The notes: generated from the sequence alone by a model not told the origin. 64,000 bases of DNA from Limnephilus marmoratus (GCA_917880885.1 OU862919.1:10620001-10684000); one strand, 5' to 3'. Counted from the stretch's first letter, positions 1 to 11,697 are shown. Program-made: numbers and translations.

Positions 1-57
1 GGCCCTGGGGGAATTTTTTTTCTCAGGGCCTCCTGTATGGAGCTGATGTAAAAAAAC
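1..57 (+). repeat. SINE-A tail fragment
   Basis: The stretch ends in a CTCCTGTATGGAGCTGATG motif and a short A run, which is the 3' end of the SINE-A family seen in full at 53329-53816. The window edge cuts it. Confidence 0.75.
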
Positions 58-594
58 TTATTTTTTTAAGGTGTGCAGTAATATTGGCTAACAATATAGT
101 TTGAATACGGAAAGATTTTTTTTACATTAGCTCCACACAGGAGGCCCTGAGGAAAATAATTTCCCTCAGGGCCTATGTCATCTTAGAGGATGCTGTGTGG
201 GGGGTTTTTGTAAGGAAAGAAAGGACAGGAATTTTTGGGAAGGAAATAGGTAAAAGGGATGGGTAGGAATCTGAGGCTTAGTGTGTCCAGGAGTGACGGA
301 CATATGAATCTATCCCTTCAACCGAGGTGCAAGGCGATGGGTTGAGAGATAGAGGCTAGAAGGTAAAAGATCTCCCTCAACGAATCTCTCTCGATCCTGC
401 CCAACACGCAGCAAGTGGGCAGACGTATCGGCCACCAAGACCTAGACATTTAGTTGATTTAGTTTATTTATTCATTTAGTTGATTTTTTGAAGGTGTACA
501 GAAGTACTGGTTAACAATATCGGCGACATCAGGACGCACAGTCCCACTCAGTAAAAACCGCTGATAGCACATCTCTAATATTTCAATGTATTTG
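58..594. mobile_element. MITE O copy interrupted by SINE-A
   Basis: The segment reads like the inside and right end of the CAAAG/CTTTG hAT-type MITE found complete at 45380-45704 (shared words TAACAATAT, AATACGGAAAGA, GATAGCACATCT, TTTCAAT...TTTG). A SINE-A in antisense orientation sits in the middle. The left terminus is not recognisable, so the copy is broken. Confidence 0.65.
113..462 (-). repeat. SINE-A copy, 5'-truncated, antisense
   Basis: It begins on the plus strand with a T run followed by ACATTAGCTCCACACAGGAG, the reverse complement of the SINE-A tail, and runs to CCACCAAGACCTAGACA. The head (GGGAGGCGGGTATGGG) is missing, as expected of incomplete reverse transcription. It is inserted in a MITE O copy. 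Confidence 0.8.
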
Positions 595-599
595 GGTAC

Positions 600-1950
600 G
601 ATGTATCTATTCAAAATTTTAAATTATTCCGCATCACGAACCCCATCTTAAATATTCCCGTCGTAAACGTACTTCTTGTTAGGATTCCCATAATCGCATT
701 TAACTTTAGATTAATACCCATAACAAGGCGTCAAGACGTTTAATACCTTATTAAAGTGTGTAGCTCTTAAAGGAGACACAAGTGAGAACCTAATCTAATT
801 TAAAGTTGAGAGCTTCTGCCAGAGGTTACTTCCGGTAACAGTTACCGCCGAGCGTCGTAACATCCGGATTCATGTTTCAGATTAACTTCCTGATCTTAAA
901 TTAGATTCAGCTTGTGCCTAAAATGTAATTTAAATAATACTTTTTCAAATTTTCTCGTTCAAGCAGAGAGACAGCTCTTTGTTTTGTTTACCTCTACTTT
1001 TTGATACTAGCGAGAAAGGGACTATAGGCGTATACATACATCCATCTAATTTATTGTTAAGAGCGTTTAACCAGCCAGCGGACGAAAATCCACATTTCGT
1101 CGAAAGTTGTTCTTACGATCGTGCAGGGCGGTTACAATGAGAAAGATTAATTATTCTCCGTACCAGCTTTTTTAAATTATAACTCAATATCGAATTTATT
1201 TCAATTCAAATTAGCTTTAATTTATACCTTCATCCAAAAAATGCTGAAAGGCGTGATGATAAAACTATTAAAATAATGTACTTTTTGTAGTTATTTTTGG
1301 ATTATAAGTATTTATCATTTTTCAATAATGTCTAAATTTAATAAGAATGTTAAAAAATCTGAAATATATTAGTTTGTAAGTGCGCAAATAAATACACAAA
1401 CGGACCAATTTTCGCCAAGAAACACATGTACGTACATATTTTTTAATGATTTTATTGAAACTAAAATTAAAATTTTAAAACATACGTTTGCTAGAAAATG
1501 TATTGATTTATTTTACTGCATGATTTTATTATTTGAAATGGGTGTGGTATAATACAAAAACTTTTTTGAAAATTGAACAAATCTGCCAACGACCTATGGA
1601 ATAACCTTATTATACTAAAAATTAAAAAAAATTCTCAAAATTTATTACATACGAATGCTAGATAAAAGAACAATCTTTCGAAATCCATTTATAATTTTTT
1701 GTGGAAAAGAGTCAATATGTTTAAAAACTTTTTTGAAAATGACGTGTTTCCGGTTTTCTCTGGTAATGCCCTCTTAACGAACAAGTAATGTTTAAGTCAT
1801 TATATTATAATTTAAAAATATTCTTTTTATGTGAAAACTTCTTTAGCATTGTTGTGATTTGAAACTCGATGATACGAAAGCGAGCGACACTAAAAAGAGA
1901 CATACCTGTACATTTATAGGATTTAGAGAGCCTGCGAGAGAACAAGACAG
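600..1950. other. AT-rich stretch, nothing recognised
   Basis: No coding sequence, RNA gene or repeat shared with the rest of the window was seen. The content is AT-rich and of ordinary complexity. Confidence 0.5.
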
Positions 1951-1951
1951 C

Positions 1952-2330
1952 AATAAAATATTTAATTAAATGAAGACAATATTAGCGAAACTCAGTCGAA
2001 AATCTGGAGACAGAAAAATCAGAAAAATATATTGGCTCCACTGGGACACGAACCCAGAACCCTATGCTTGTATGGTAAGTGCTCTACCAACTGAGCTACG
2101 GAACCTATATCCAATTCGGTCACTTTTAACTGTATCATACTTCGACTAAGAACTACCAACATTATCTTCATTTTCTTAACGCACATATTATTGGCTGCTA
2201 TCTTTATATATGATTGCAAGATTCAACACGAACTAAATGCTATCTAGATAGGGTCTGGATAAATTTTAATCCATTTTATTTGTAATACGCGACATCTATT
2301 GACTTTTTCTGCAGGTCTAGAATGAATATT
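1952..2330. mobile_element. MITE P copy carrying a tRNA-like sequence
   Basis: The left part (TTTAATTAAATGAAGACAAT, then GCGAAACTCAGTCGAAAATC) matches the terminal inverted repeat of the family seen as a palindrome at 57308-57495. It is followed by an antisense tRNA-like block and by an internal segment (CAATTCGGTCAC to CTAGATAG...GTCTGGATAAAT) that recurs at 45779-45912 and 57090-57290. No right terminal repeat is seen. Confidence 0.7.
2033..2105 (-). tRNA. tRNA-like sequence inside MITE P (probable pseudo-tRNA)
   Basis: On the minus strand the 73-nt block folds with a seven-pair acceptor stem (GGTTCCG with TGGAGCC, two G-U pairs), a normal D arm (GCTC...GAGC) and a perfect T arm (CTGGG TTCGTGT CCCAG). 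The anticodon stem CTTAC/GCATA barely pairs and the base at position 33 is A rather than T. Box A and box B are preserved. The isotype cannot be assigned. It lies inside a repeated element, so it is most likely a transposon part or pseudogene and not a working tRNA. Confidence 0.55.
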
Positions 2331-2507
2331 TATTTATCTCACGAATACTTGGTTCCAATATAATACGATAAATTTACGGTCCCACGCAAGCCTCCTTTAG
2401 GCTAAAGGTATAAACCACCTTAGCGGCCAGACATTCAGCTTATCAAGAATCAAATCTTACGAAATCTAAAAAAAAAAGCTTTTATTGTTGTAAAATCAAT
2501 ATCCAAT

Positions 2508-2747
2508 CTTCAAACCACTCCAAAATAAACAGACAAAGAGAACACAAAAGAAAGCGACATCTAGCGACTCCGCAGAAGAAAACAAAAATACTAATAAGAT
2601 GACCAAATGTATAGGAAAAGGTGCACTGGAATTCGAAAAAAAAATCATCTTTCACATTGATAAAAAATGTGCTACATAGTCTCTCACTCTCGTCTACTTT
2701 AGTTTTCTGAAGGCTTTACTTCTACCGCGTGTGAATTGCACACTCTG
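2508..2747 (-). repeat. Repeat unit, inverted partner of 63767-64000
   Basis: The reverse complement of this segment aligns over its length with the last 234 bases of the window. Shared words include GGAGTCGCTAGATGTCGC, CATTTGGTCATCTTATTAGT and CGAATTCCAGTGC. The family is not recognised. Confidence 0.7.
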
Positions 2748-3578
2748 ATTTTTTAATTTCCACTGGAAATGTATATTTTTTACATTTACGAAAGATATAA
2801 TTACCATTTCATACATTTTTCACAAGTTTACTATAGGAGTCCATTCGAAAAATGAATGATGGTAGGTATCTTCTTTAATTTGTTGTTAGTATTTAGTTAT
2901 GAAAGGCGTGGATCCCTGGGCAAAACTAATCAACACATCGAGTAGACACTTACGCAATAGAGAACTCTTGTCCAATTTTTTCATAGCTGCATTTTTATTT
3001 TTATTTTTAGAGTTAGTTTTAATAGTTAAAATAATACTCAAAGTTTTAATTTTTCAAGACCCACCGAAAACCACCGTATGTGAATCGTGTGACGTCATCA
3101 CTCCAGAAAAAATACTATAGGATCGGGCTATCAGCTGATCAACTGCCGCCATTTTGAATTCCGTTGTTCGAAGTATTCTCCCTAGAAGTACCATTACTGT
3201 TTTTTTGTGCAGTAGTTTTTGAATATTTTCAATAATAGAGATAAACTAATAAGAGATACCTCTATTTTTGAAACATTATTTAGGCCTAAATAATGTGTCA
3301 ATAAACACAACAACTAAATCTCTATAAACAGTATGTAAATAAACGAATACATTAATACGATGGCTTGTGTCATATCACACTTTCCCATACAATGACTTTA
3401 CGGTGACGTCACGACACGCCGAACAGTGACGTCACCTTAACGGCGTGTTTTCACGACCCGATTAAAAATGGACTTTTTAATAATTTTTTAAAAACTCTGC
3501 GTTTAATATTATTAAATAAAACTTATGTATTCAGAATCAGCGTTTATTTATATTTTTGTTTGATTGTATATTTTATTT
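2748..3578. other. Unique-looking stretch with three CRE-like palindromes
   Basis: No gene was recognised. The palindrome TGACGTCA occurs at 3090-3097, 3404-3411 and 3427-3434, the latter two within an inverted GGTGACGTCAC...GTGACGTCACC arrangement. This may be regulatory or the edge of an unknown element. Confidence 0.4.
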
Positions 3579-3767
3579 GGTGACCGGCCAACTCAGAATG
3601 AAACCAACTCAGAAGCACCTCATAAAGGTCATTAAACAGTGATGATAAAAAAAATATTGATTAAGTTAGGTTAGGATTACCGGCAATTTTAAATGTATTT
3701 TTTCATAGCTTTTAATGACCATTCTGAAGTGTTTCAGAGATGGTTTAATTCTGAGTTGGCATGGAAC
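3579..3767. mobile_element. MITE D copy
   Basis: The ends are inverted: CCAACTCAGAATGAAACCA at the left and, reversed, CCAACTCAGAATTAAACCA at the right. The arms run on to GGTCATTAA. The core TTAGGTTAGG..TTACCGGC..ATTTT recurs at 10096-10303. It has no coding capacity. Confidence 0.75.
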
Positions 3768-4000
3768 CGTTCTGAATTATTTTTATTTTTTTACTTTTGT
3801 TTTATTGCTCAGAAAGATTACACTTGTGCAGTAATTCACGAGACACGCTACAGTGGTATTGTAGACCAATTTCCGTGTTTTGACATCTAACTTTCCCTTT
3901 ATCCTACTTTTCTTTTTCATTTTAATCTTTTCTGCAATTTTTTAATTTAACATTTCAAAGTCAGTGTTTAGTTTTAATTTGTTAAAGATACACATACACT

Positions 4001-4192
4001 ACAGAATTAATGTGATAACTCCACCTGTATGCCTGCTGCTAAATGAGTCGCATCTAATTGTCGAATAGCCCTGAAATGTTGTTTCATTTTGGTTAATTTC
4101 TTCGGTAATACAGGTTTCGCTCATCATCACCATGTGCAGTTCGTATTCTTTTAGCATGTCTTCGACTTCTTCGATATGTGCTAGCAAACTAG
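4001..4192 (-). pseudogene. LINE endonuclease fragment
   Basis: Minus-strand translation gives a run resembling the start of an apurinic-like endonuclease domain of a non-LTR retrotransposon, with AHIEEVEDML, a VMMSETCIT block (the catalytic glutamate region) and CDSFSSRHTGGV. Only about 65 residues are present. The apparent open frame continues upstream into an unrelated hAT-like repeat and is not a natural protein. The clade is not assigned. Confidence 0.6.
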
Positions 4193-4329
4193 CTATGGGT
4201 TTCTCTGGGTCTCCTACCGCCCCCCCTGAAAGTCTGAAACGCCCCCCAATTTTCTCTTTGCCTTCTACCGCACCCCTGAAGGTCTGAAACGCCCCCAAGG
4301 GGGCGTTATCGCCCACGTTGGGAACCTAT
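4193..4329. mobile_element. hAT-type non-autonomous fragment
   Basis: Two similar units contain GAAAGTCTGAAACGCCCCC and GAAGGTCTGAAACGCCCCC, followed by CCCACGTTGGGAACCTATGG, which resembles the terminal repeat of hAT elements ending GTTGGGAACCACTG. No partner end or target duplication was seen. Confidence 0.45.
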
Positions 4330-5530
4330 GGTCTATATGAACATATTTTTTTAAAGCCATAATATTTTTCACTGGAGTTCCTTATTATTGCAACCAGCAA
4401 CGTAACAATAGAAAAGAAAGGAAATAAAAAAAGTAATATTTTCACAGTAATTGTTTTATTTTAAATACTTCCAGCTTCACAATTATCCTACAATTATATC
4501 CCGTGATCTTTCACGGGTCTGCCCAAGTCTACAACAAAAGCTGCAATAAACGAATCAAACCAATCCATAAGTTAATATTATGTCTAAGATATTGTATTTT
4601 TGACTGTCCCACTCAAAACTAGCACAAGAAACACTCTTGTGCTTTGAGTTATTTTTACATAACGATCTCTCTTGAATTTCTAGGTCAACGAAACTATTTT
4701 CAGATCACATTGTTGGTTGGTTGGTTGTTTTTAGATCACATTGTTGATCATTGATTGTTGGTTGGGTGCTCCCGGATTGTATTTTGAAGGTACAACTGAA
4801 AATAGGAATTATTGAAAAGCGTTCATTCATCGCGAGAGTTTTCATATTTTTCTGTAGTCAGAAATTTAATTTATTTAATGGAAAACGAAAAAAAAACTAA
4901 AATACATTATTTATTAGTTAGGTACTTGCGCCGACCCGCAAAGAGTCACGGGATGTTATAATTCCATTTTTGAAAAAGACATTTATTAAACTTCTTTAAA
5001 TACAGCAAATTTATTTTGTGGCACCAATTAAATTCAAAATTAAAGGACTTTTTACTAAACCCCGAGGAAGAGAGCGTCGCTCTTGAAACATGTCGGTTTT
5101 ACATACAATAATAGTGGTTTAAACAGAGAAATCCTTTAATTTTAAACAGTTATTTAAAATAATTTTCCGTTATAATATTATGCTTTAGGTAGGTACATAC
5201 TAGGTCTCTACCTACTTCATGACTTGCCTGAATCATTCTTCACATAAGCATTTCCAATTTTGAAAATGACACTTTAAACTAGAGGCAAATTTGAGTTCAT
5301 TGAACGTGAATAATTTCATACAGGAGTATTTCACATTTCACGCACCGATATCATGAAATTAATACCCTAGCGACTGTAAGGTGGAAATTTAAGAATCCGA
5401 CTCCGAGTACAATTCTGACGCCGCACCATACGAAACCATTAAAGCAAATACTAATAATGCCAAAAGATGGTGCCACTTACGTTAACAGTATGAGGAATGT
5501 CGGTTGGCAGGCATAAGTACTCTTTGATTT
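4330..5530. other. No gene recognised
   Basis: The stretch is AT-rich. The only structure noticed is a compact hairpin at 5062-5089 (GAAGAGAGCG pairing with CGCTCTT) followed by GAAAC, discussed in the findings. Confidence 0.4.
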
Positions 5531-5728
5531 TGACCGGTTAGTGGTTGAGTGGGCATAGCGCTTGGGTCCCACCCGAGCGTCGCGTGGTCGATTCCTCGGC
5601 TGGCTAAGTCCTCCATCACAACACAAGCAACGTTTTCGGCTTTCTGTGGTGGTAGTAGGAGATTTTCAAACATTTTTGGGCTATTCGTAACCCGGGAATG
5701 TTTGTCTTTCTTTTTAGAAAAAAAAATT
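5531..5728 (+). repeat. SINE-B copy
   Basis: The head TGACCGGT..AGTGGTTGAGTGGGCA and GTCGATTCCTCGGCTGGC resemble the A and B boxes of a tRNA promoter. The body (CAACGTTTTCGGCTTTCTGT to CCCGGGAATGTTTGTCTTTC) is shared with copies at 45301, 51783 and 62707. The tail is A-rich. No coding sequence is present. Confidence 0.75.
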
Positions 5729-5933
5729 GCATTTTTATCAATCTCTCCAGTCTGGATACGAATGATACCTTCTGACAAGTTTCTGTTGTGCCGCACGCCA
5801 CCTGCAGGGCCTAGCAGTGAATACCCGCGGAGTGGTCAATGAATATTATAAATTATCAGTTAAGTCGGCCAAAAAATAAAAAAAATATTAATATAAAGGT
5901 TAAACTGTAAATCTACTTTGTTAAATGTTTGGT

Positions 5934-6180
5934 GATTTAGCAGGGGTGCCCGGGTTCATGGGGTGAGGTTTGTCTAGGTCTTGGAGGCGGATGACCAGGA
6001 CACACTGAACCCTAGATTCCTACCCACCCCTTAAACCCTTTTCCTTCCCAGAACTCTCCTTTCCTTCCCTTCCTTAAAAAAAACCCTCCACACAGCATCC
6101 CCAAAGATGACATAGGCCCTGAGGGAAATTATTTTCCTCAGAGCCTCCTGTGTGGAGCTCATGCAAAAAAAAAAAAAAAA
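5934..6180 (+). repeat. SINE-A copy, 5'-truncated
   Basis: It runs from TTAGCAGGGGTGCCCGGGTT through CCTCCACACAGCATCCCCAA to a tail of about 17 A residues. The long A tail suggests a relatively recent insertion. Confidence 0.8.
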
Positions 6181-7254
6181 TTTAGGTAAGGTGGAGGTCG
6201 AACAAAGGACACTGAATTGCAGTCGGCTGGCTATTCGATTGGTCCCCAAGCAGCCAATCGAATTCATTTTCAAGTCCCAAGAACTTTCTCCGCGCCGCAT
6301 TAAAAACCTGCCGATCATTCTGTTTTAAACTCCCGGTCAAGACTCACTTGCATATCGTATTTGTTCGCCCTTCACATTATTATTATTGTAAAATATTAAA
6401 ATATAGAGGAATTATGCATAAGTTGTAAATTGTTAATAAACCTGTAAGTAATGTACCGACATCTTACTTATTTGATTTACCACATCCTTTACACACTTTA
6501 AAACACATAACACATCATTAATATTTAACCATTATCGTCACCATCTATAAGTCTAAATAATTGGTGACCTTCCATAAAATACTTCCCTCTATAGAACTAA
6601 CGTTATTAATCTGTTCCTTTCTCAATGTACTACGTCCAACGAAATATCTGATAAATTAGGGTTTGGTTAAAAAATACGCTAACATTACGCGATTCTCTAA
6701 CAACATGTGGAACGTGGAACCCTCTTTAATTCTCAATCATCATCGCCCTTTGGAATAAACTGGTTCACGGTCATCTTTGAGGTCGATTCAATGTGTTGAC
6801 GTGAGACCATCACAGTTTCCCCGAATAAGAGTTTAGTTTTAAAAAGTACAATATTAAAAAACGACTTCGCTTTAGTAAGAAATTAGTTTAAAAACGCTGA
6901 TCTGCTTCTTCATGAAAGTAATTGAGGTCAGATCATATGAATCATCGGTTCCTTATCTGGCGTCTATTTAGTTCCTCTAGAACTGACATTTGCATTGTTG
7001 GAGTCCACCACTTTCCCAATGGCTTTATAAGGAAGTCCACCACTTTCTCAATGGCGTTCACGCAAACTTCCTCCTTCGCCGCACACGTCATGACTCTCAT
7101 TTTTTTTAACGAAGATACACTTATTTTGAATGACTTTAGACTATACTACCCTGTGTCTATGCATACGGGGTTAGTAAGCAGTGTGCAAAAACTGAAAATA
7201 AAAGAAAATTTGGGTGAAAAAAAAGTTTCAACGAAGAATAAAACAGTGGTATAG
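6181..7254. other. No gene recognised
   Basis: I see no shared repeat or coding sequence. An AATAAA-like signal in TTAATAAACCTGTAAG near 6430 could belong to a solo LTR, but no repeat partner or termini support that. Confidence 0.35.
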
Positions 7255-7400
7255 ATTTCGATTTTCACAGCCAAAAGCATTACCGTGATTTATTTTTGGG
7301 TTATTAAGCCGTGTTATGCTACCTCCTTCCTTAGCCAACGTTTCGAACAGCGTTACAGTGTCTTTCATCAGGGCAGATGGGTAATCGAACTATGATTTTT
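7255..7400. mobile_element. Foldback F fragment
   Basis: Shared words with 21235-21462 and 44881-45295 are GATTTTCAC.GCCAAAAG, TTTTTGGG.TATTA, GCTACCTCCTTC and TTAGCCAACGTTTCG. Only one arm is present. On the minus strand CTGATGA and GAAAC lie at the family's fixed spacing (7340-7371). Confidence 0.7.
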
Positions 7401-7789
7401 CCCACATATTGCCCTGACTTTTAAATAAATTACAACAACACACACTCAGTGAATAAAAAAAAAACTCTTATAAGGGGTCACTTTGGGGTCGTGAAAACGA
7501 TTGTATAGTTCCATGCAGAGCGTATTCTTAGTGTATAGGAAAGAGAAAATAATAATTCAACAAGCGGTGGAACTTTAAATGGCCCGTACAATATCACTAG
7601 CCATTTATTCCGCGGTCCTAATGGTGAGACATTAAACAGAAAGTCTAGAATAACGCGTTCATTTTGTATTTTAAAACAATCATTATTATTCTTCGGTGAT
7701 TCAGGGCCGGCACACTATCCGGAAGTCCTATTAATGGCAGGGCTGTGCTTTAATCCCCAGGAAAACTGGCTTTTCTAGGTAAGACCTAC
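7401..7789. other. No gene recognised
   Basis: Ordinary AT-rich sequence without a repeat shared in this window. Confidence 0.35.
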
Positions 7790-7872
7790 CCCTTATATTC
7801 CAATTGAAAATGCCGTAGTCTCACTGGTTCCAGGCGGTTGGGAGGTTGGGACTCAAATAAAATAATTAAAAT
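7790..7872 (+). repeat. SINE-C 3' fragment
   Basis: The text ATGCCGTAGTCTCACTGGTT followed by TTGGGACTC and an A-rich end matches the last ~80 bp of the SINE-C body at 15955-16201. Confidence 0.65.
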
Positions 7873-8082
7873 TAAACAAAAAAAACCAAAGAGCTTACTC
7901 TAATACTGAATTTTGTATAACTTACTGGGCACATTTTTCCACGAAATGCTGAAAAGTGGGCTTCGAATGCGTCCATTTCAAGGCCACCTTTTTTCCAATG
8001 TATCTAGCTTTCATCCTTCAAGACCATTATTTAAAATATTGGAGAAAGGTAAAGTGCGTTGATACATTAATTTTATTCAAAT

Positions 8083-8255
8083 GGGAAATATTAAAAATTA
8101 TACGGAATATTGGAGTCGAATTCAGACTTAGAAGAGATGAGACGTTAAATAGAGGGGAGGCAACTTTAGAGCTTGATAGAAGAGAGGTATGTGTTTAGAG
8201 AGGAAGAACAAAAAATATGTAAATTAAATTTCCTACTTCCAGACCACATATTGTA
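8083..8255 (+). repeat. Direct repeat, unit 1
   Basis: AAAAATTATACGGAATATTG through GATAGAAGAGAGG to CCTACTTCCAGACCACA is repeated with scattered changes at 8889-9060. The two units flank a foldback element at 8305-8836. No coding function was recognised. Confidence 0.7.
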
Positions 8256-8304
8256 CATTAGCTTGTGTCGCTCTCCATAGAGAGAAAAAAATGGCATTAT
8301 TTTT

Positions 8305-8836
8305 AAACGCCCCGGGTCTCAAAAGTTTCGTATGATCTGTAGCTATTCGAAAACGTAAAAATAAATGAAATTATTGTTCACCATTAGCCCGCTAAAATGG
8401 CCGGAAGTTTGGAAAATAAATAGATTTTGTGATTTGGAAAAAAAATAAAACAAAGGGTCCATATTTTATATTTTGTACCAAACTTATTTTTCATTCCATA
8501 ACTGCAGTACAAAGAACCCAAAATTTTTTTTTTTTTAAACATATATGATGTGTTGGTTAAAAATATAAAAGGTGAAATAACACATTTTCTGGATAAAATC
8601 AGAATTCTTCTTGACTTCATTTTTTTTTCATTTTTGTCAGCTATACGCATTTTTTAATAACAAACAAACATTAAAAGGTTAAATTATTGAAAAAAAAATT
8701 AATAAAAATATTTTTAGATTCGTTTTCCGATTTTCAATGCATTTTAGCAGGCTAATAACCATTTTTTTAAAAATAAATTTAAATGCAGTTCTTATTTTCT
8801 TTGCAAGACGCAACTTTTGAGACCCCGGGCGTTTCT
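8305..8836. mobile_element. Foldback/MITE with AACGCCCCGGGTCTCAAAAG ends
   Basis: The ends are inverted: AAACGCCCCGGGTCTCAAAA at the left and AACTTTTGAGACCCCGGGCG at the right. A second inverted pair lies inside (ATTAGCCCGCTAAAATGGC and GCATTTTAGCAGGCTAAT). No transposase was seen. The target duplication is not certain. Confidence 0.7.
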
Positions 8837-8888
8837 GAATTCAAACGTTGAAATAATTGACACACCCTATTGTACAATCTGGAGAAAA

Positions 8889-9060
8889 ATTAAAAATTAT
8901 ACGGAAGATTGTAATCGAATTCAGACTTGGAAGAGATGATACGTTAAATGGATGGAAGGCAATTTTTTACGATAACGCTTGATAGAAGAGAGGATATATT
9001 ATGTTTGGAGAAAAAAATATGTGCATTAAATATCCTACTTCTAGATCACAGATTGTACAA
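8889..9060 (+). repeat. Direct repeat, unit 2
   Basis: This is the second copy of the unit at 8083-8255, sharing GAAGAGATGA..CGTTAAATGGA and TTGATAGAAGAGAGGATAT. The pair may reflect a local duplication split by the foldback element. Confidence 0.7.
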
Positions 9061-9707
9061 TCTGGGGAGTCAAGGACGTTAATTTTAAGAAGGTGAGAAG
9101 GAATGGAACAATGTCCAATTCTCATTCGAATAAGTCAGGAAATTTATTTTTTAGAAAGATGGGGGAGTTGTTGCAACAACGGTTTTGATGGGATATTCCT
9201 TTGTATTGAGGCAAAGCAGGCTCCCTTGGATTGACTAGCAATGTGCCAATTTCTTTGACCACATAAACGGGCAAGTTTAGTGCCTAGCATGGTGGTCGAA
9301 AAATCCACAAATTATGTAACCATCAAAGCAATGAATAAAGAACGACGCTTCTTGTTTTGCCAAGGTATCCGCAAAATTGTTATCAATGATGCCAACATGT
9401 AAAGCCAAAATACAATAATATAATTACGAAAGCTAGGTCAAAATTCAACTTCCCCCTCGTGCGGTGGAGGGTCTAGTTCAGTGGTCAACGGACACGGTGG
9501 TTGATGTGAACGGATGTTCCTGGGACCGGGGGGTTTCCTACCCTTTATTTACGTAAACATGAAAAAGCCCGCAAACATTAGTTTTATGAAAAAACGATCG
9601 TATTTCAAACAAAATTGCACGATTGTGCAAATTGCATCATTAACATGGTTAATGTTGGACGGATAAATATGTAAATTAAAAAAAAAAATTACTAAGCATG
9701 CCAACAT
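9061..9707. other. No gene recognised
   Basis: No repeat or coding homology was seen in this stretch. Confidence 0.35.
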
Positions 9708-10088
9708 ATTTTACGTTTTTGTTTTGAAAAACGCTTTTTACAAGTTATGATTTAAAACATGAAGATGAATTATTTGCGCCCGCACATATGCATTATGATT
9801 ATAAATAAATAGTTTTGTCCATAAAAACATCAAATCAAGAAAAGCTAATAAATGCAATATTGGATTGAATCACAGATACAATCTTGTATTTGTTAGCCTT
9901 TCTTGAAAGATTTTAGTTTTTTATGGACAAAACTATTTATACATAATCATAATGCGTGTATGTGCGGGCGCGAAAATTCATCTTAACGTTTTAAATTTTT
10001 TTTAACTTGTAAAAAACGTTTTTCACTAAAATAATTTATTAAACTTGCGCCATTGACGAAAGGGTAGATTATGAATTATTTTAAGTAT
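9708..10088. mobile_element. MITE E copy (long hairpin)
   Basis: Two arms of about 150 bp are inverted around a short centre: ATAAATAGTTTTGTCCATAA on the left and TTATGGACAAAACTATTTAT on the right, with GCGCCCGCACATATGCAT mirrored by ATGCGTGTATGTGCGGGCGC. Related copies lie at 11702-14895 and 19278-19715. The terminal bases have decayed, so TTAA flanks are not clear here. Confidence 0.8.
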
Positions 10089-10095
10089 CTCCTAA

Positions 10096-10303
10096 ATGGT
10101 GACCATATAACTCAGAATGAAACCAACTCAGAAGCACCTCGGAAAGGTCATTAAGAGTGATGATAAAAAAATTTTAAAATTGATTAAATAGGTTAAGTTA
10201 GGTTAGGGTTACCGGCTATTTTAAAATTATTTTTTTATAGCTTTTAATGATCTTTCTGAGGTGTTTCTGAGTTGGTTTCATTATGGGTTGGCATGGAACC
10301 CTC
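10096..10303. mobile_element. MITE D copy
   Basis: Left end ACTCAGAATGAAACCAACTC and right end TTCATTATGGGTTGGCATGG are inverted. Its core TTAGGTTAGGGTTACCGGCT matches the copy at 3579-3767. It abuts the MITE E copy. Confidence 0.75.
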
Positions 10304-10732
10304 CTAAATGTATCTTTTTTTTTTTTAATATTGTGTCTTAACACCTATATATTAGTATCCATGTTGATCGTACGCATGTAATCTTATGTATGAATGTGCT
10401 TATGAGTGTGTTTAAGCATGTTGTTCGCCTTTGAGTGTGTATATGCCAATGAGTATGTAAGTATGTTGCCTGCATTATATCTATCAATCTGTCTATGTAT
10501 TTTATGAATTTGTATTGTATTCACTTCAAATGTTATTCTTCTTTAACTATATTATATATTGTGATTGTAATTAATATTGTTAAATTGACCTGCTGACAAA
10601 CCGCTTTGGCAGTTTAGCGGGTGTTTTTATAATGAAGTAATTCCAGGCTAATTGTTTGTGATCTGTGATTCAGTTAAATTGTGAAATATTAAATTTAATA
10701 ATTTTATTTATTGCACGCTCGTATTACAATTT
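10304..10732. other. No gene recognised
   Basis: The stretch has TG-rich simple sequence (GTATGTAAGTATG, GAGTGTGT) but no supported feature. Confidence 0.35.
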
Positions 10733-11066
10733 GGGAGGAACCATTTATTCGATAACCAACACCCCTGCCGTAGGTCCCCCCGAGTGGTTCGCTACGTTTG
10801 GTGTCCTACCAGGGGCGCCCGGGTCATGGGGTGAGGTTTCTCTAGGTCTAGGCCACATTTTGCGTGGCAGGCCTGATCGGGAGAGACTGGTTGAGGGAGA
10901 CCTTTTGATCTCTCCAGCAGGTCTCTCTCGAACCATCACTTGTTACTCCTGGACACACTGATCCCCAGATTCCACCCACTTGTCATTCCTTTTTCCTTCC
11001 CAGACCTTCCTCTCCTTTCTATCCCTAAAAACAGCACAGCATCCTCAAAGATGACATAGCCATCAA
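10733..11066 (+). repeat. SINE-A copy, 3'-truncated
   Basis: It starts at TTGGGAGGAACCATTTATTC and ends at AAAGATGACATAGCC, lacking the last ~40 bp and the A tail. A block of the head between GGAGG and AACCATTTATT is deleted compared with 53329-53816. Confidence 0.75.
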
Positions 11067-11697
11067 CTAACTTTTTTTTCTGTTATAACTTTGTACGTGT
11101 GTGTAAAAAAATATTTTATTCTGAGCCTGTAACGCTGTCCTTGTTATATATTATATATTGTTATATTATAAAAATGCATTGTTTTAATTACAAATTATAA
11201 AAAACATCGAATTTGAGTAGTTCAAAAAAAAAATCAATTATTCAATCCGAACTTGTTTCCAAATCTCTCTTGTTTTTACGTGTATTTTACATCTAAACCC
11301 CTAAGGATTTTTTCTAACCGGATTTTGGTTTTGTGGAAAGTGTGGAAAAACCCGCTCTCTTTTCGGTTGCCGACAGTTCGACTGAAGGGAAAAGTCCGTG
11401 TGGTTTTTCCCGCTGTTGAGGCAAGCTGTGAGAACTTTTATTAATCCTGAAACCCAACGTACGAATGGTGGCTTATGTTTAGGTATATATTGTATCTATA
11501 CAATATACTTCTTATATGCTAGGATACATGTTGCAGCTCGGGGAAATGAAGCTTTCTGTTGTGTGCTGTGTATCTTTTGAGCTTGTAAAGTGGATTAGGA
11601 ATTTCATCAAGGTACCCTGGAGATACAAAATTCTGGGTAGATTACCATACTTTTACTATTTTATAGTTAGAATACTAGATTATTGTTACTAAAATAA
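11067..11697. other. No gene recognised
   Basis: No shared repeat was identified in this AT-rich spacer. Confidence 0.35.

Noticed and set aside
2033..2105. A functional tRNA gene
   Set aside because: It is inside a repeated element, the anticodon stem does not pair and position 33 is not T.
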